A stretch of DNA of 63,574 nt, taken from contig JADKDL010000040.1 in assembly GCA_016714605.1 (NCBI GenBank), positions 1 through 63,574 on the forward strand. Direction: 5' to 3'. The notes under the pieces are model-generated. The model ran no database searches. It saw only the letters and a program-made list of their open reading frames with translations, and was not told where the DNA came from. A program made the position numbers and the translations under genes. Source of the stretch: Bacteroidales bacterium. GTDB taxonomy: Bacteria > Bacteroidota > Bacteroidia > Bacteroidales > UBA1715. Positions 27,302 through 37,112 of this stretch are shown here, in pieces (positions within the stretch are counted from its first letter, which is position 1; each line of letters opens with the position of its first letter).

Positions 27302-27748
27302 ATGCAAAAACATCTACTTAGAAAATACAACAAGCTCATTGCTTTTTTCATTACAATATTGGGGGTAAGCAATTCTTGTATAAATAATGGTGAAGAATAT
27401 GGTGTTCCTATGGCGGAATATGGTATGCCTTTGGCAACATATAAAGTTCATGGCATAGTGAGTTCAAAAACCTCAGGACAGGCGGTGAATGGTATAGAGG
27501 TTTCTATGCAAGGCGATACTACAATTACCGATGTTAATGGTAATTATGCTGTTGAAGTCTCTGATTATACTGAAGATAAAACCTATATTTTATCTATCAG
27601 AGATGTTGATAGTACACATAATGGTAGTTTTGCTGATAAAGATACTTTGATTGATTTTAAAGAATCTGAACTTACCGGAGGCAATGGTGAATGGGATGGT
27701 GGAGTGATAGATAAAAATATTAACATAAAAATTGAAACTAAATTATAG
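27302..27748 (+). CDS. Lipoprotein of an rSAM/lipoprotein system
   Basis: 148 residues. The N-terminus RKYNKLIAFFITILGVSNSC gives a lipobox with the Cys in SNSC. It is followed by EYGVPMAEYGMPLATYKVHG and a carboxypeptidase-regulatory-like beta domain (VSSKTSGQAVNGIEVSMQGD, TDVNGNYAVEVSD). This YG-P motif plus beta domain matches the lipoproteins that accompany a specific radical SAM family in Bacteroidota (the rSAM/lipoprotein system). First gene of a three-gene plus-strand operon with a clear promoter. The chemistry done on it, if any, is unknown. Confidence 0.8.
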   Translation: MQKHLLRKYNKLIAFFITILGVSNSCINNGEEYGVPMAEYGMPLATYKVHGIVSSKTSGQAVNGIEVSMQGDTTITDVNGNYAVEVSDYTEDKTYILSIRDVDSTHNGSFADKDTLIDFKESELTGGNGEWDGGVIDKNINIKIETKL

Positions 27749-27805
27749 GGTTTTTATTACTTTGAATGTCTTTTACACAAGTCTTTAACCTAACATAATT
27801 TTTAT

Positions 27806-28027
27806 ATGAAAACTAAAAGAACTTTTTTATTAAACTTCAACAAACTACTGGTTTTGTTGCTTTCTACATTTGGACTATTTCAGGCATGTGAAAAAGCAGA
27901 TCCTTTTGTTCCAGACATTGTTCCAATGTATGGAATTAGAATTGAAAGCCATGCAGGCGTTACCGATTCAATTGTTAAACCTGAAAGCAATTCAAACACT
28001 TTTGAAGACGAAAATTCAACAAAATAA
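27806..28027 (+). CDS. Short second lipoprotein, same leader type
   Basis: 73 residues. The leader FNKLLVLLLSTFGLFQAC repeats the pattern of the first lipoprotein (KYNKLIAFFITILG), with Cys in FQAC. It is followed by DPFVPDIVPMYGIRIESHAG and an acidic tail; the beta domain is lacking. PMYGIRIE aligns with AEYGMPLATY of its neighbour, so it may be a shortened paralogue and a second substrate candidate. It lies 57 bases after the first lipoprotein and 126 bases before the rSAM gene. Confidence 0.75.
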   Translation: MKTKRTFLLNFNKLLVLLLSTFGLFQACEKADPFVPDIVPMYGIRIESHAGVTDSIVKPESNSNTFEDENSTK

Positions 28028-28153
28028 CAGTGTTGTTTTGTAAAGGTGGCTTAAAAAAAACGTCAAGAACGAGGCATTGAATAGCAACGTTTTTGGCGTT
28101 TTAAAATTGCAACTTACTTAATTTATTGAACTCTAATTTAAACCCAACTTGAA

Positions 28154-29251
28154 GTGAAAATAAAAATCCCTCTAAAACTTCGTTTTGCTTTTTTTCTGCA
28201 TCGCCGATTTAAGAAAAACCTTGCTCTGATTCACGATTTACAATATCTCTTTTGGGAATGCACATTACGGTGTAATTTTGAATGTATTCATTGTGGTAGC
28301 GATTGTTTGAAGAGTTCAGACATAAAGGATATGCCAATTGCAGATTTCATAAGAGTAATTGATGAAATAAAGCCAACCGTGAATCCGAACAAAACCATGA
28401 TTGTTTTTACCGGAGGCGAAGCTCTCATGCGTAACGACCTTGAAGAATGTGGTAAAATGCTCAACGAACGAGGATTCCCGTGGGGATTAGTTTCAAATGG
28501 CTATTTACTCACCCAGAAAAGACTTGAAAGCTTGCTCAGTGCAGGAATGTTGTCAATAACCATAAGTCTCGATGGTCTTAACGATTCTCATAATTGGCTT
28601 CGCAACAGACCCGATAGTTTTGAGAAAGCTATTGATGCTATTCGCAGAATAAACGCTGTTCCGGGACTTACCAATGATGTTGTGACTTGTGTAAATCAAA
28701 GAAATATATCTGAACTAGAAGCTATTAAACAATTGCTGCTAGACAGTGGAGTAACTGCTTGGCGGATATTTTCAATTGCCCCAATAGGGAGAGCCGCTCA
28801 TGATGGAAGATTACACTTAAACCCGGAAGAGTTCTTGACGCTTATGCGTTTCATGGAAGCTACAAGGAAAGAAGGCAAAATAAAATTGAACTTTGGTTGT
28901 GGCGGATTCCTTGGTGAATATGAAGGACGGGTGAGAGATAATCTATTTTATTGTGCAGCAGGTATAAATGTTGGCTCTGTACTGGTTGATGGTTCTATAA
29001 GTGCTTGTCCGAACTTGCGTGAAAATTTCATTCAAGGAAATATCTACAAAGACAATTTTGTGGATGTTTGGAATAACAATTACAAAAAATACCGCAATCG
29101 CTCATGGACAAAAAAAGGAATGTGTGCCGATTGCAATATGTACAATAACTGCCAAGGAAACGGCTTACATCTACGAGATGAGAAAACCGGATTGGTACAA
29201 ATGTGCCATCTGAAACTTATTGAAGATGCTAAAAAACTGGAACTAAAATAG
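28154..29251 (+). CDS. Radical SAM/SPASM enzyme of the rSAM/lipoprotein system
   Basis: 365 residues from a GTG start. The [4Fe-4S] motif CNFECIHC (CxxxCxxC) follows LFWECTLR, with FTGGEALMR as the SAM-binding GGE. The C-terminal SPASM region has Cys in FYCAAGI, SACPNLREN, MCADCNMYNNCQG and MCHLK, enough for auxiliary clusters. SPASM enzymes usually modify peptides. The two lipoproteins directly upstream in the operon are the obvious partners. A strong terminator follows. The modification made by this family is not known to me. Confidence 0.88.
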   Translation: MKIKIPLKLRFAFFLHRRFKKNLALIHDLQYLFWECTLRCNFECIHCGSDCLKSSDIKDMPIADFIRVIDEIKPTVNPNKTMIVFTGGEALMRNDLEECGKMLNERGFPWGLVSNGYLLTQKRLESLLSAGMLSITISLDGLNDSHNWLRNRPDSFEKAIDAIRRINAVPGLTNDVVTCVNQRNISELEAIKQLLLDSGVTAWRIFSIAPIGRAAHDGRLHLNPEEFLTLMRFMEATRKEGKIKLNFGCGGFLGEYEGRVRDNLFYCAAGINVGSVLVDGSISACPNLRENFIQGNIYKDNFVDVWNNNYKKYRNRSWTKKGMCADCNMYNNCQGNGLHLRDEKTGLVQMCHLKLIEDAKKLELK

Positions 29252-29273
29252 AGCTAATGAATTTCCATAAAAT

Positions 29274-29305
29274 AAAAAAGTCGTTCAAGAAGAACGACTT
29301 TTTTT
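29274..29305. terminator. Bidirectional terminator after the rSAM gene
   Basis: AAAAAAGTCGTTC (29274-29286) and GAACGACTTTTTTT (29292-29305), with a short loop. It serves the rSAM operon (plus) and possibly the lipoprotein gene at 29349 (minus). Confidence 0.9.
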
Positions 29306-29348
29306 ATGAAAACGCCTCACACAGCATGAAAAAATTCAATTATTTAAT

Positions 29349-29951
29349 CTATCCACAAGGCACATTCTGTATATTAATCATCTGCAAATAAGGTTCTTTA
29401 TCTTCAGCTTTATTTAAAATCCAATTATTTCCATGTTTATCAATAAATCCTACTATACCAAAACCTTTTGCTATAATTAATTTTATATAAAAAGTTCCAT
29501 TCTCAGAATTATCAAAAATTTTTACATTTTCATAAATTACCCCATTAAAATCATAATTTGATTCTTCTGAATAAATAGAATAATATTCATAAAAGGAAGA
29601 ACCCATTATTGTATAATCCTCTGAAACTATTTTATTTTCTTGGAGATAAATATTAACATACAAATTTTCTTCACTGTCGTTGGAATAACTATTAATTTCT
29701 ATTAAATCATTACAAGTACCACAATCATATTTTGTCGAATAATGAGAAGTATGCTCAACAACAATTTTTTTTATATTTAATTCTATTACAGAATCACTTT
29801 CAAAATTTTTAAAGTAAATAATTTGATTGTCTTTATAAGGTAACCATTCTAAAATTTGCTTGTCAAAATTAGGGCAATCAATTGTCCTACCACAACTAAC
29901 TGCCAATAAAAATACTGAAACTATTAATACATTTTTAATAAAAATTCTCAT
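29349..29951 (-). CDS. Unknown lipoprotein (200 aa)
   Basis: A signal sequence with lipobox Cys20 (VSVFLLAVSCGRT). The body has alternating beta-like segments (IIYFKNFESDSVIELNIKKI, LYVNIYLQENKI, GTFYIKLIIAKGFGIVGFID) and ends ILNKAEDKEPYLQMI. No family recognised. It stands alone, convergent with the rSAM operon, and is probably anchored in the outer or inner membrane. Confidence 0.7.
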   Translation of the reverse strand: MRIFIKNVLIVSVFLLAVSCGRTIDCPNFDKQILEWLPYKDNQIIYFKNFESDSVIELNIKKIVVEHTSHYSTKYDCGTCNDLIEINSYSNDSEENLYVNIYLQENKIVSEDYTIMGSSFYEYYSIYSEESNYDFNGVIYENVKIFDNSENGTFYIKLIIAKGFGIVGFIDKHGNNWILNKAEDKEPYLQMINIQNVPCG

Positions 29952-30514
29952 CGTTTATATGTTTAGGTTATATATTTTATAACGTTTCTTACTGTTTTGA
30001 ACGAAATTCTATCTTAAGAATTTAGAATTCATTACTCAAACTATTTAAACATAAATCTATTATAATATTTCTCTAATACCAATATTTTTATATGATATTT
30101 TGGTCAAAACTAAAGAATTTAGTTGCACAAATTTTCTAATTTCTTTCCATTCTTCCCATATACACACGCTTTAAAAAGTACATTATCTAAATTAAACAGT
30201 AATAAAAGCAAAGTCTAAATGAAACAGATTCGACACGTTTCTGAAACAGATTATGATTATGCTTTCTTTATATGTATAATACCTTTGAAATAGACAAAAC
30301 AAGTAAATCTATATTATTTAAGTTTTAAAAATAAATGAACTATGTTTCTATAGAAACTTTTTAAATATAATTAAAAAACTTGATTTCCTTAATTCATTGA
30401 AATCTCTTGAATGGGGGCAAGGTTTTTTAATAAATGTAACAAAAAACTGTGAACTCAATTGGAAATAATCTATTAAATAAAAACTAAAAATTTAACACAA
30501 AAAATTTATTACCT
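29952..30514 (+). promoter_or_regulatory. Upstream region of GH10 with candidate HTCS sites and promoter
   Basis: GAAACAGATT occurs at 30221-30230 and again at 30243-30252 (22-bp spacing), 28 bases upstream of TACCTTTG (30280-30287), a good -7 element. No clear TTTG is at the right distance, as expected for an activated promoter. The leader to the GH10 start is then about 220 bases. The repeats resemble the GRAACANWTT pair upstream of the HTCS. The rest of this 563-bp gap shows nothing recognisable. Confidence 0.5.
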
Positions 30515-33133
30515 ATGAAATCAAAAAGTCTAATAAATAAAATTAATAGAAAGAAATATTTTTTTCTTATTGTATTGATTTTAGGATTGTTTGGGTTTAA
30601 ATCATTTTCACAAACCTATCCACCTTCAAGCGTCATTACTTTACCACACAGCAATGCCTATTTTAAATCGGGTTCAGATGTGGTAATTAAGGTATTTGCA
30701 ACCGACTTAGGAAAATCTACCAACAATGGTACTGTTTCTAAAGTTGAGTTTTACAATGGTACTACCAAATTGGGCGAAGCCACTACACATACAAATAATA
30801 CCTATACCTATACATGGGGCTGCGTACCTGCTGGAACATATACATTGAAAGCTACAGCTACAAATAATAAAGGTGTTAGTTTTACATCAGTAGGTGTAAT
30901 AATCACTGTAGGAACAAGTAATGTAACTGCACGCGGAATTAGTGCCAATAAGGGCAAGTATTTGGCAAATATTATTGCCAATAGTGCCAACGTAAATTAC
31001 AATACCTTATGGAATGGTGTAACTGCTGAAAACAGTTGTAAATGGGGTTCGGTAGAAGGTACACGTAATAGTATGAATTGGGGTGGTGCCGATGTAAGTT
31101 ACAATCATGCAAAAAATAATAATATGATGTTCAGATATCACGCAGCACTTTGGGCAGCACAATATCCTTCATGGTTGCTAAATTTAAGCACTGCCGATGC
31201 AAAAGCTGAGACTGTTGAATATATGAAAGCTATTGCAGCTCGTTACCCACTCATAGATCAAATTGATGTACTAAACGAGCAACTTGGTAATCACCAAGCC
31301 GATAACCAGAAATTTAGAGATAAATTTAGCGGTATTACCAATTGTCCTGCCGATAATTTCTCATGGCAAATATGGCTTTTTGAACAAGCTCGTGCTATTT
31401 TTCCGAATACAAAATTAATATTAAACGATTATGGTCTTGAAAATGACCAAAATGCTATAAATATGCAACTTAACCTATTGAAAGCATTAAGAGATAGAGG
31501 TATAGTAGATGGCTTTGGTACTCAAGCACATTGCTTTAATATTGACGGACTAAGTGCTTCCGGATTAAAATCATCGCTCGATAAAATGGCAGGTGCAGGT
31601 GTTCCTATTTATGTAACCGAACTTGACCTTAATGGCGGTAGTGAAAGCAATACTAATGATGCTGTACAAAATACTAGTTATCAGAGTCATTTCCCTGTAT
31701 ATTGGGAACATCCGGCTGTTGCCGGGATTACCCTTTGGGGATATGTAACTGGTGCTACTTGGATTGGTGGAACAGGGTTAATGAATAGTTCGGGAGTTGA
31801 AAAACCAGCAATGACATGGTTGAAACAATATATGAGTGGTAAGCCAAATGTTAGCTATCCTTTTGGAACAATTACATCAAATTCATGTTGCTCTACTCCT
31901 GCTCCAACGGTTTCAGCGACAAATTTAACTTACAAAAAAGGTGCTACTGCATCTGTTCTCTCTGCTAACGGAACATCATTGAAATGGTACACTGTAGCAA
32001 GTGGTGGTACTGCATTAGGTTCGGCTCCAACGCCATCTACTGCCACTGTGGGAACAACAGTTTATTATGTATCGCAAACTGCCAACAGTTGTGAAAGTCA
32101 GCGTGCTAGTATTACTGTAGTTGTTTTTCAACCTCAGTCTCCTTACAATGGAACTGCTGCTGTAATACCGGGAATTGTTCAATTTGAAAATTATGACGAA
32201 GGTGGTCTAGATTCTGCTTACAGTGATAGTAGCCCTGGTAGTGCAGTTACCCCAGTGGTAAATTTCAGAACCACAGAAGATGTAGATATTGAAACCTGTA
32301 CCGATACAGATGGTGGATACAATATTGGTTATGCAATAGCCGGAGAATGGTTGGAATATACAGTAAACGTTGCAACTGCCGGAAAATACAATATTACAAT
32401 TCGTGCTGCTTGTAATGGCGATGGTAGAACTATTTCTCTACAAACAAATGGTGTTACTATTGCAAATAATATTACAATTCCAAACACAACAGGTTGGCAA
32501 ATATGGCAAGACGTAGTGGTTAAAGATGTTAATCTATCTGCCGGAACACAAGTTATAAGACTTACCATTGGTGCAACCGACTATGTGAACCTTAATTATA
32601 TGAGCTTTGCTCCTGCTTCTGTTGCTCCAACGGTAAAATTAACTAGTCCTGCAGCAGGAAGTGAATTTAATACTTCACAGACAGTTACAATTTCTGCTAC
32701 TGCATCGAGTACAACTGGAACCATAGTAAATGTTTCCTTCTATGCAAATAATATTTTACTTTCTACCGATGCTACTGCACCTTATTCTTTTGACTGGAAA
32801 GGTATGACCTCTGGCAATTATGAAATTACTGCTACTGCTACAGACAATTCTGGAGCAACAGCATCTGATAAGGTGACAATAAAAATAAATGCAGCCCCAA
32901 TTTCAATTCAACTTAAAAAGGGATGGAATCTTATTGGTTATCCATTAGATGCGAGTGCCGATTTAGCAGTTGCCTTATCGAGTGTTTGGAGTAATGTATT
33001 AGCTGTAAAAGACTTAGAAAGCTTCTATTTAAAAACAAACCCTACTTATTTGAATACTCTTATTCAATTGAAATGGGGACAGGGTTATTTAATAAGTGTA
33101 GATAAAGATTGTAGTCTTATATGGAATAAATAA
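30515..33133 (+). CDS. Secreted GH10 endo-beta-1,4-xylanase, multidomain
   Basis: 872 residues. Signal peptide to about 33; Ig-like domain to about 132; GH10 barrel about 135-445 with acid/base Glu255 in DVLNEQ, nucleophile Glu369 in YVTELDL, and GTQAHCF. Then an Ig-like domain (about 455-540), CBM6 (about 545-690, with AGEWLEYTVNVATAGKYNIT), another Ig-like domain, and a final module starting LKKGWNLIGYPLDA (about 790-872). It cuts the xylan main chain outside the cell. CBM6, last Ig and final module are nearly the same as in the next gene, suggesting recent domain exchange. Candidate HTCS sites lie upstream. Confidence 0.93.
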   Translation: MKSKSLINKINRKKYFFLIVLILGLFGFKSFSQTYPPSSVITLPHSNAYFKSGSDVVIKVFATDLGKSTNNGTVSKVEFYNGTTKLGEATTHTNNTYTYTWGCVPAGTYTLKATATNNKGVSFTSVGVIITVGTSNVTARGISANKGKYLANIIANSANVNYNTLWNGVTAENSCKWGSVEGTRNSMNWGGADVSYNHAKNNNMMFRYHAALWAAQYPSWLLNLSTADAKAETVEYMKAIAARYPLIDQIDVLNEQLGNHQADNQKFRDKFSGITNCPADNFSWQIWLFEQARAIFPNTKLILNDYGLENDQNAINMQLNLLKALRDRGIVDGFGTQAHCFNIDGLSASGLKSSLDKMAGAGVPIYVTELDLNGGSESNTNDAVQNTSYQSHFPVYWEHPAVAGITLWGYVTGATWIGGTGLMNSSGVEKPAMTWLKQYMSGKPNVSYPFGTITSNSCCSTPAPTVSATNLTYKKGATASVLSANGTSLKWYTVASGGTALGSAPTPSTATVGTTVYYVSQTANSCESQRASITVVVFQPQSPYNGTAAVIPGIVQFENYDEGGLDSAYSDSSPGSAVTPVVNFRTTEDVDIETCTDTDGGYNIGYAIAGEWLEYTVNVATAGKYNITIRAACNGDGRTISLQTNGVTIANNITIPNTTGWQIWQDVVVKDVNLSAGTQVIRLTIGATDYVNLNYMSFAPASVAPTVKLTSPAAGSEFNTSQTVTISATASSTTGTIVNVSFYANNILLSTDATAPYSFDWKGMTSGNYEITATATDNSGATASDKVTIKINAAPISIQLKKGWNLIGYPLDASADLAVALSSVWSNVLAVKDLESFYLKTNPTYLNTLIQLKWGQGYLISVDKDCSLIWNK

Positions 33134-33150
33134 TTAAATATCAAATATTT

Positions 33151-33197
33151 AAACTTTGCCATTGTATTAAAAAAACTTTGGCAAAGTTTTGTTTTTA
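33151..33197 (+). terminator. Terminator after GH10
   Basis: AAACTTTGCC (33151-33160) pairs with GGCAAAGTTT (33180-33189), a 19-base loop, followed by a T-rich run. Confidence 0.7.
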
Positions 33198-33268
33198 TAT
33201 CTCATTCAATATTTTTTCATTTTCAAATTTTCAAATTACCTAATTATCTAAATTTAAATTAATTACCG

Positions 33269-35421
33269 ATGAATAAAAAAACAATTTCACCACAAACGTT
33301 CTATACCAAAGGTTATGATCGTTTAAAAAAAACAATTAATAAATCCTCAGGTTTAAACTTGATGCTTATTGTTTCGTTGTTTGTGAGTATTCTTTTCACG
33401 AAAAACGTAAACGCACAAGTTTCAAACATTCAAGTAGGAAGCTCAACGAGAGAAATTAGAGTATATTCTCCCTCTAACCTTGGACAAAACAGACCATTGC
33501 TCATCTCTATGCACGGTATGAATCAAGATGCTCCATACCAACAAAACATGGCTAAATGGGAATTAGTAGCTGATACAGCTAAATTTGTTGTTGTTTATCC
33601 TACAGGTTTAAATAAATCGTGGAGTTTATCGGGAACTACCGATACCGATTTTATACTTGCAATAATTGAAGCTATGTACACCAAATATGGCATTGATAAA
33701 ACTCGTGTATACCTTTCTGGGTTTTCTATGGGTGGTATGATGACTTACTATGCAGCAACAAGAATTGCCGATAAAATTGCAGCTTTTGCTCCCGTAAGTG
33801 GTTATTTGATGGCGGGCCTAACACCAATAGTTCAAGACCTATTCCAATAATTCACACTCATGGCGATGCCGATGATGTTGTAGGTTATAGTGGTGTAAGT
33901 ACTTGTATGAATGCGTGGGTAACTCGTAATAAATGCAAAACCCCTGCGGTTATTACTAAACCATATCCTACGAATATTCCTTCATCTCAAAGCTCAAAAA
34001 GCTACTGGGGTCCGGGAGATTGCGGAGTTGAAATGGTTTTACTTACATTATCTGGTAAAGGACATTGGCACTCAAATGATGATGCTGGAGTTCACACTTC
34101 AAAAGAAATTTGGAACTTTGTGAGAAAATATACTACTGCTTGTGGTACAAATGCTGGAAGTGTAGCTATTACTGCTCCTCTAAATAATGCTACTTTTACT
34201 GCTCCTGCATCAATTACAATAGATGCTACTGCTACTAAAACAGGTGGAACAATTTCTAAAGTTGAATTTTACAATGGTACTACTAAACTTGGCGAAGATG
34301 CTAGTTCTCCTTATTCATACTCTTGGACTAATGTAGCTGCTGGAACATATTCAATTACTGCGGTTGCCACCGATAATACAAATGCAAAAATTACTTCTAC
34401 TGCGGTTGCAATAAAAGTTAATCCGGCTCAAGGTGCTTATAATGGCATTACTCCTACCATACCAGGAAAAATAGAATTTGAACATTATGATGTAGGTGGA
34501 AACGGTTCTGCTTATCAAGATGGTGAAACAGGAAACACAGGTGGTGCAGCTTTCCGAACCGACGAAGATGTGGATATTGAAACCTGTACCGATGCTGGTG
34601 CTGGTTATAATATTGGTTTTGCTACTGCAGGAGAATGGTTGGAATATACAGTAAACGTTGCTACTGCCGGAAAATACAATATTACAATTCGTGCTGCTTG
34701 TAATGGCGATGGTCGCACAATTTCACTCTCTTCTAATGGTACTACTATTGCCAATAATATTGCTATACCAAACACAACCGGGTGGCAAATTTGGCAAGAC
34801 GTTGTTGTTAAAGATGTTAATCTATCTGCCGGAACACAGGTTTTAAGACTTACTGTTGGTACAACCGACTATGTAAACCTTAACTATATGAGCTTTGCTC
34901 CTACTTCGGTAGCTCCAACGGTAAAACTGACGAGTCCTGCTGCCGGAAGTGAATTTAATACATCTCAGACAGTTACTATTTCTGCAACTGCATCTAGTAC
35001 TACTGGAACAATTGCAAATGTAAAATTCTATGCCGGTACTATCCTTCTTGCAACAGATGAAAGTTCTCCTTATTCTTTTGAATGGAAAGATATGACTGTA
35101 GGCAATTATGAAATTACTGCAACTGCTACCGACAATACTGGAGCAACAGCATCTGATAAGGTGACTATAAAAATAAATGCTGCGCCTATTTCTAATCAAT
35201 TGAAAAAGGGGTGGAATCTTATTGGTTGTCCAATAGATGGAAGTACCGATTTAGCGGTTGCTTTATCGAGCATTTGGAGTAATGTTGAGGCTATTAAAGA
35301 CTTAGAAAGCTTCTATTTAAAATCAAACCCTACATATCTAAATTCTCTAACCCAAGTGAAATGGGGACAAGGTTATTTGGTAAAAGTAGATAAAGATTGT
35401 AGTCTTAATTGGAATAAATAA
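33269..35421 (+). pseudogene. CE1-type (LpqC/PHB-depolymerase-like) xylan esterase, one-base frameshift
   Basis: The first frame (33269-33850) has a signal-like N-terminus, LLISMHGMNQDAPYQQ and nucleophile Ser152 in SGFSMGGMM. After YLMAG it goes out of frame. In the other frame the protein continues directly as PNTNSSRPIPIIHTHGDADD, giving the acid, and later KGHWHSN gives the His. One missing G in ATGGCGGG (about 33813) explains it. The second part (33907-35421) holds an Ig-like domain, CBM6, a second Ig and the final LKKGWNLIGCPIDG module. The restored protein is 717 residues. Likely acetyl- or feruloyl-xylan esterase partnering the GH10. It may be functional if the indel is an error. Confidence 0.8.
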
Positions 35422-35434
35422 AAAATACTCATTT

Positions 35435-35470
35435 CAACTTTGCCAAAGTTTTAAAACTTTGGCAAAGTTG
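35435..35470. terminator. Perfect inverted repeat after the CE1 gene
   Basis: CAACTTTGCCAAAGTTTT (35435-35452) is followed immediately by its perfect complement (35453-35470). The T-run afterwards is weak. It shares its stem sequence with the terminator after GH10. Confidence 0.75.
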
Positions 35471-35577
35471 AATATTTTCGCTTGTTAAATATTTTCTCTT
35501 ACTTTTTTTTAATTTATTATTTTCAAATTCCCTCATTTTCAAATTTTCAAATTAACTCATTTTAAATTATTAAAATC

Positions 35578-35709
35578 ATGAAGCCCATATTATTAATTAT
35601 AGACTTAATACAAAAAAAACGAGAATTACTCATCGACGTTTTTACGTATTCTCTCATTTTTATCTTTGTTTATAGCCTATTTTATATATTATTTTACATA
35701 ATTTATTAG
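35578..35709 (+). CDS. Possible small membrane protein (43 aa)
   Basis: An ATG at 35578 preceded by the TTTTCAAATT-type leader repeat that also precedes other real starts (33269, 46926). 43 codons: MKPILLIIDLIQKKRELLID, then one hydrophobic segment (SLIFIFVYSLFYILFYIIY). No homologue recognised. It could be the truncated start of a lost gene. The rest of the 35422-35773 gap holds only the terminator and the leader repeat. Confidence 0.35.
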   Translation: MKPILLIIDLIQKKRELLIDVFTYSLIFIFVYSLFYILFYIIY

Positions 35710-35773
35710 TAAATAATATCATGTAATATTTGATTATTTAAATGCTTAAATAAATCAAATTTGTTGAATTTTT

Positions 35774-37096
35774 TTATCTAAATCGAAGGCTAAACGAAGT
35801 TTTTTCTGGTTCTGATTGCACAAAAATAGAACCGCCGTGTAGTTTCATTATTTGTCTGCACAAACTAAGTCCAATTCCTGAACCTTCTTTTTTGGTTGTG
35901 TAGAAAGGAATGAAAATCTTATCCATCACTTCCGGTAATATTCCCAAACCATTGTCTATTACTTGTATTTCTGGCTGACCGTGATTATTGACCAATGCTT
36001 TTATTGAGATTTCCGGATGGTCTATGTTTTCAACTGCTTGACAAGCATTTTTCAAAATATTTATTACCACCTGCTCCAGTAGATGCTCATCGGCAAAAAT
36101 TTCTAAATCATCATTTTCAATAAACAACTCTGTTTCAATATTTTTCTGCGAACATTCATTTCCAATAAGAAATATACAGTGTTCTAAGAAAGGTTTTATT
36201 CTGATTATAATAAAATCTGGTTTATGAATTTTGGTCAGTGAACGATATTTATCCACAAAGTCAATAAGTCCCTTGCTCCTCCGCTCTATGCTTTGTATGG
36301 CTTGAGTAATATCTTCATGCTGTTCTATTATCGATTCCTTTGTTTGCATCAAACCCTTCAATGTGCCTGAAAGCGATGAAATTGGCGTTATTGAATTCAT
36401 AATTTCGTGAGTGAGAACTCTTATGAGTTTTTGCCAAGCTTCCATTTCATTCTCATCGAGTTCGGGTTGTATATTGTAAACAGTAAGTAGCGTAAGGTTA
36501 TCTTCTTTCAGTTTAAATTCGCTTCGAAATATTGCAAGTTGCAAAATATCATCTTCAACAACTCTCTTGAACATTGTACGTTTTGTGGTTTTTAGCTGAT
36601 TGAAAATTTTGATTAAATCAGGATTATATTTTGAATGTTCCAGAATATTATCAATGCTCTGAAGGTTTAAAAATGAGCGAAACTGAGCATTATCTAAAAT
36701 AACATCTCCATTTTCTTTATACACCATAATGCCAACATTTATGTGATGTATAATATTTTGCAGAATTTGATATTGCTCTTCTTTCTCAGAGCGAATATTT
36801 TGAAAATCTTTGATTACACTATCGAATGTTTTTCCAAGTTCATCGAACGAACTACCGAGACCTTCTGTTTGAAACTTGTCGCTAAAATCGTTGTAGCGAA
36901 TATTCTCCAAAAATTGTTTTATATACGTGTTGGTTTTACCAATGTAGCGAAGCAAAAGAATGATTTGCAATACAAGTAAAAAAATAATAGTAACCGCACT
37001 GAAATAATATGCCGATGCTATGGAAAATGCAGCCAAAACACTGGTTGCTGAAATCAAAAGCACTCGCAAAGTAGTATGTAGATTGAAGTTTTTCAT
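35774..37096 (-). CDS. Sensor histidine kinase of an NtrC-type pair
   Basis: 440 residues: two N-terminal TM segments (about 10-52), a HAMP-like and PAS-like middle, HisKA with His230 in LTHEIMNSITPIS, and an ATPase domain with ILKNACQAVEN, IDNGLGI and GSGIGLSLCRQIM. Complete and uninterrupted. It lies 16 bases after the end of the full-length response regulator frame, so they form one operon. The pair is divergent from the efflux genes and probably controls them in response to envelope stress or an exported compound (inference from position). Confidence 0.9.
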   Translation of the reverse strand: MKNFNLHTTLRVLLISATSVLAAFSIASAYYFSAVTIIFLLVLQIILLLRYIGKTNTYIKQFLENIRYNDFSDKFQTEGLGSSFDELGKTFDSVIKDFQNIRSEKEEQYQILQNIIHHINVGIMVYKENGDVILDNAQFRSFLNLQSIDNILEHSKYNPDLIKIFNQLKTTKRTMFKRVVEDDILQLAIFRSEFKLKEDNLTLLTVYNIQPELDENEMEAWQKLIRVLTHEIMNSITPISSLSGTLKGLMQTKESIIEQHEDITQAIQSIERRSKGLIDFVDKYRSLTKIHKPDFIIIRIKPFLEHCIFLIGNECSQKNIETELFIENDDLEIFADEHLLEQVVINILKNACQAVENIDHPEISIKALVNNHGQPEIQVIDNGLGILPEVMDKIFIPFYTTKKEGSGIGLSLCRQIMKLHGGSIFVQSEPEKTSFSLRFR

Positions 37097-37112
37097 TGCT
37101 TACTTTTTCTGT

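Noticed and set aside
28154..29251. A classical small RiPP precursor next to the SPASM enzyme
   Set aside because: No short Cys- or Gly-rich precursor frame was found around the gene; the neighbouring lipoproteins are the better substrate candidates.
32897..35421. Canonical type IX secretion C-terminal sorting domain on the xylan enzymes
   Set aside because: The final module lacks the usual sorting-domain motifs; it has its own WNLIG and WGQGY signature instead.
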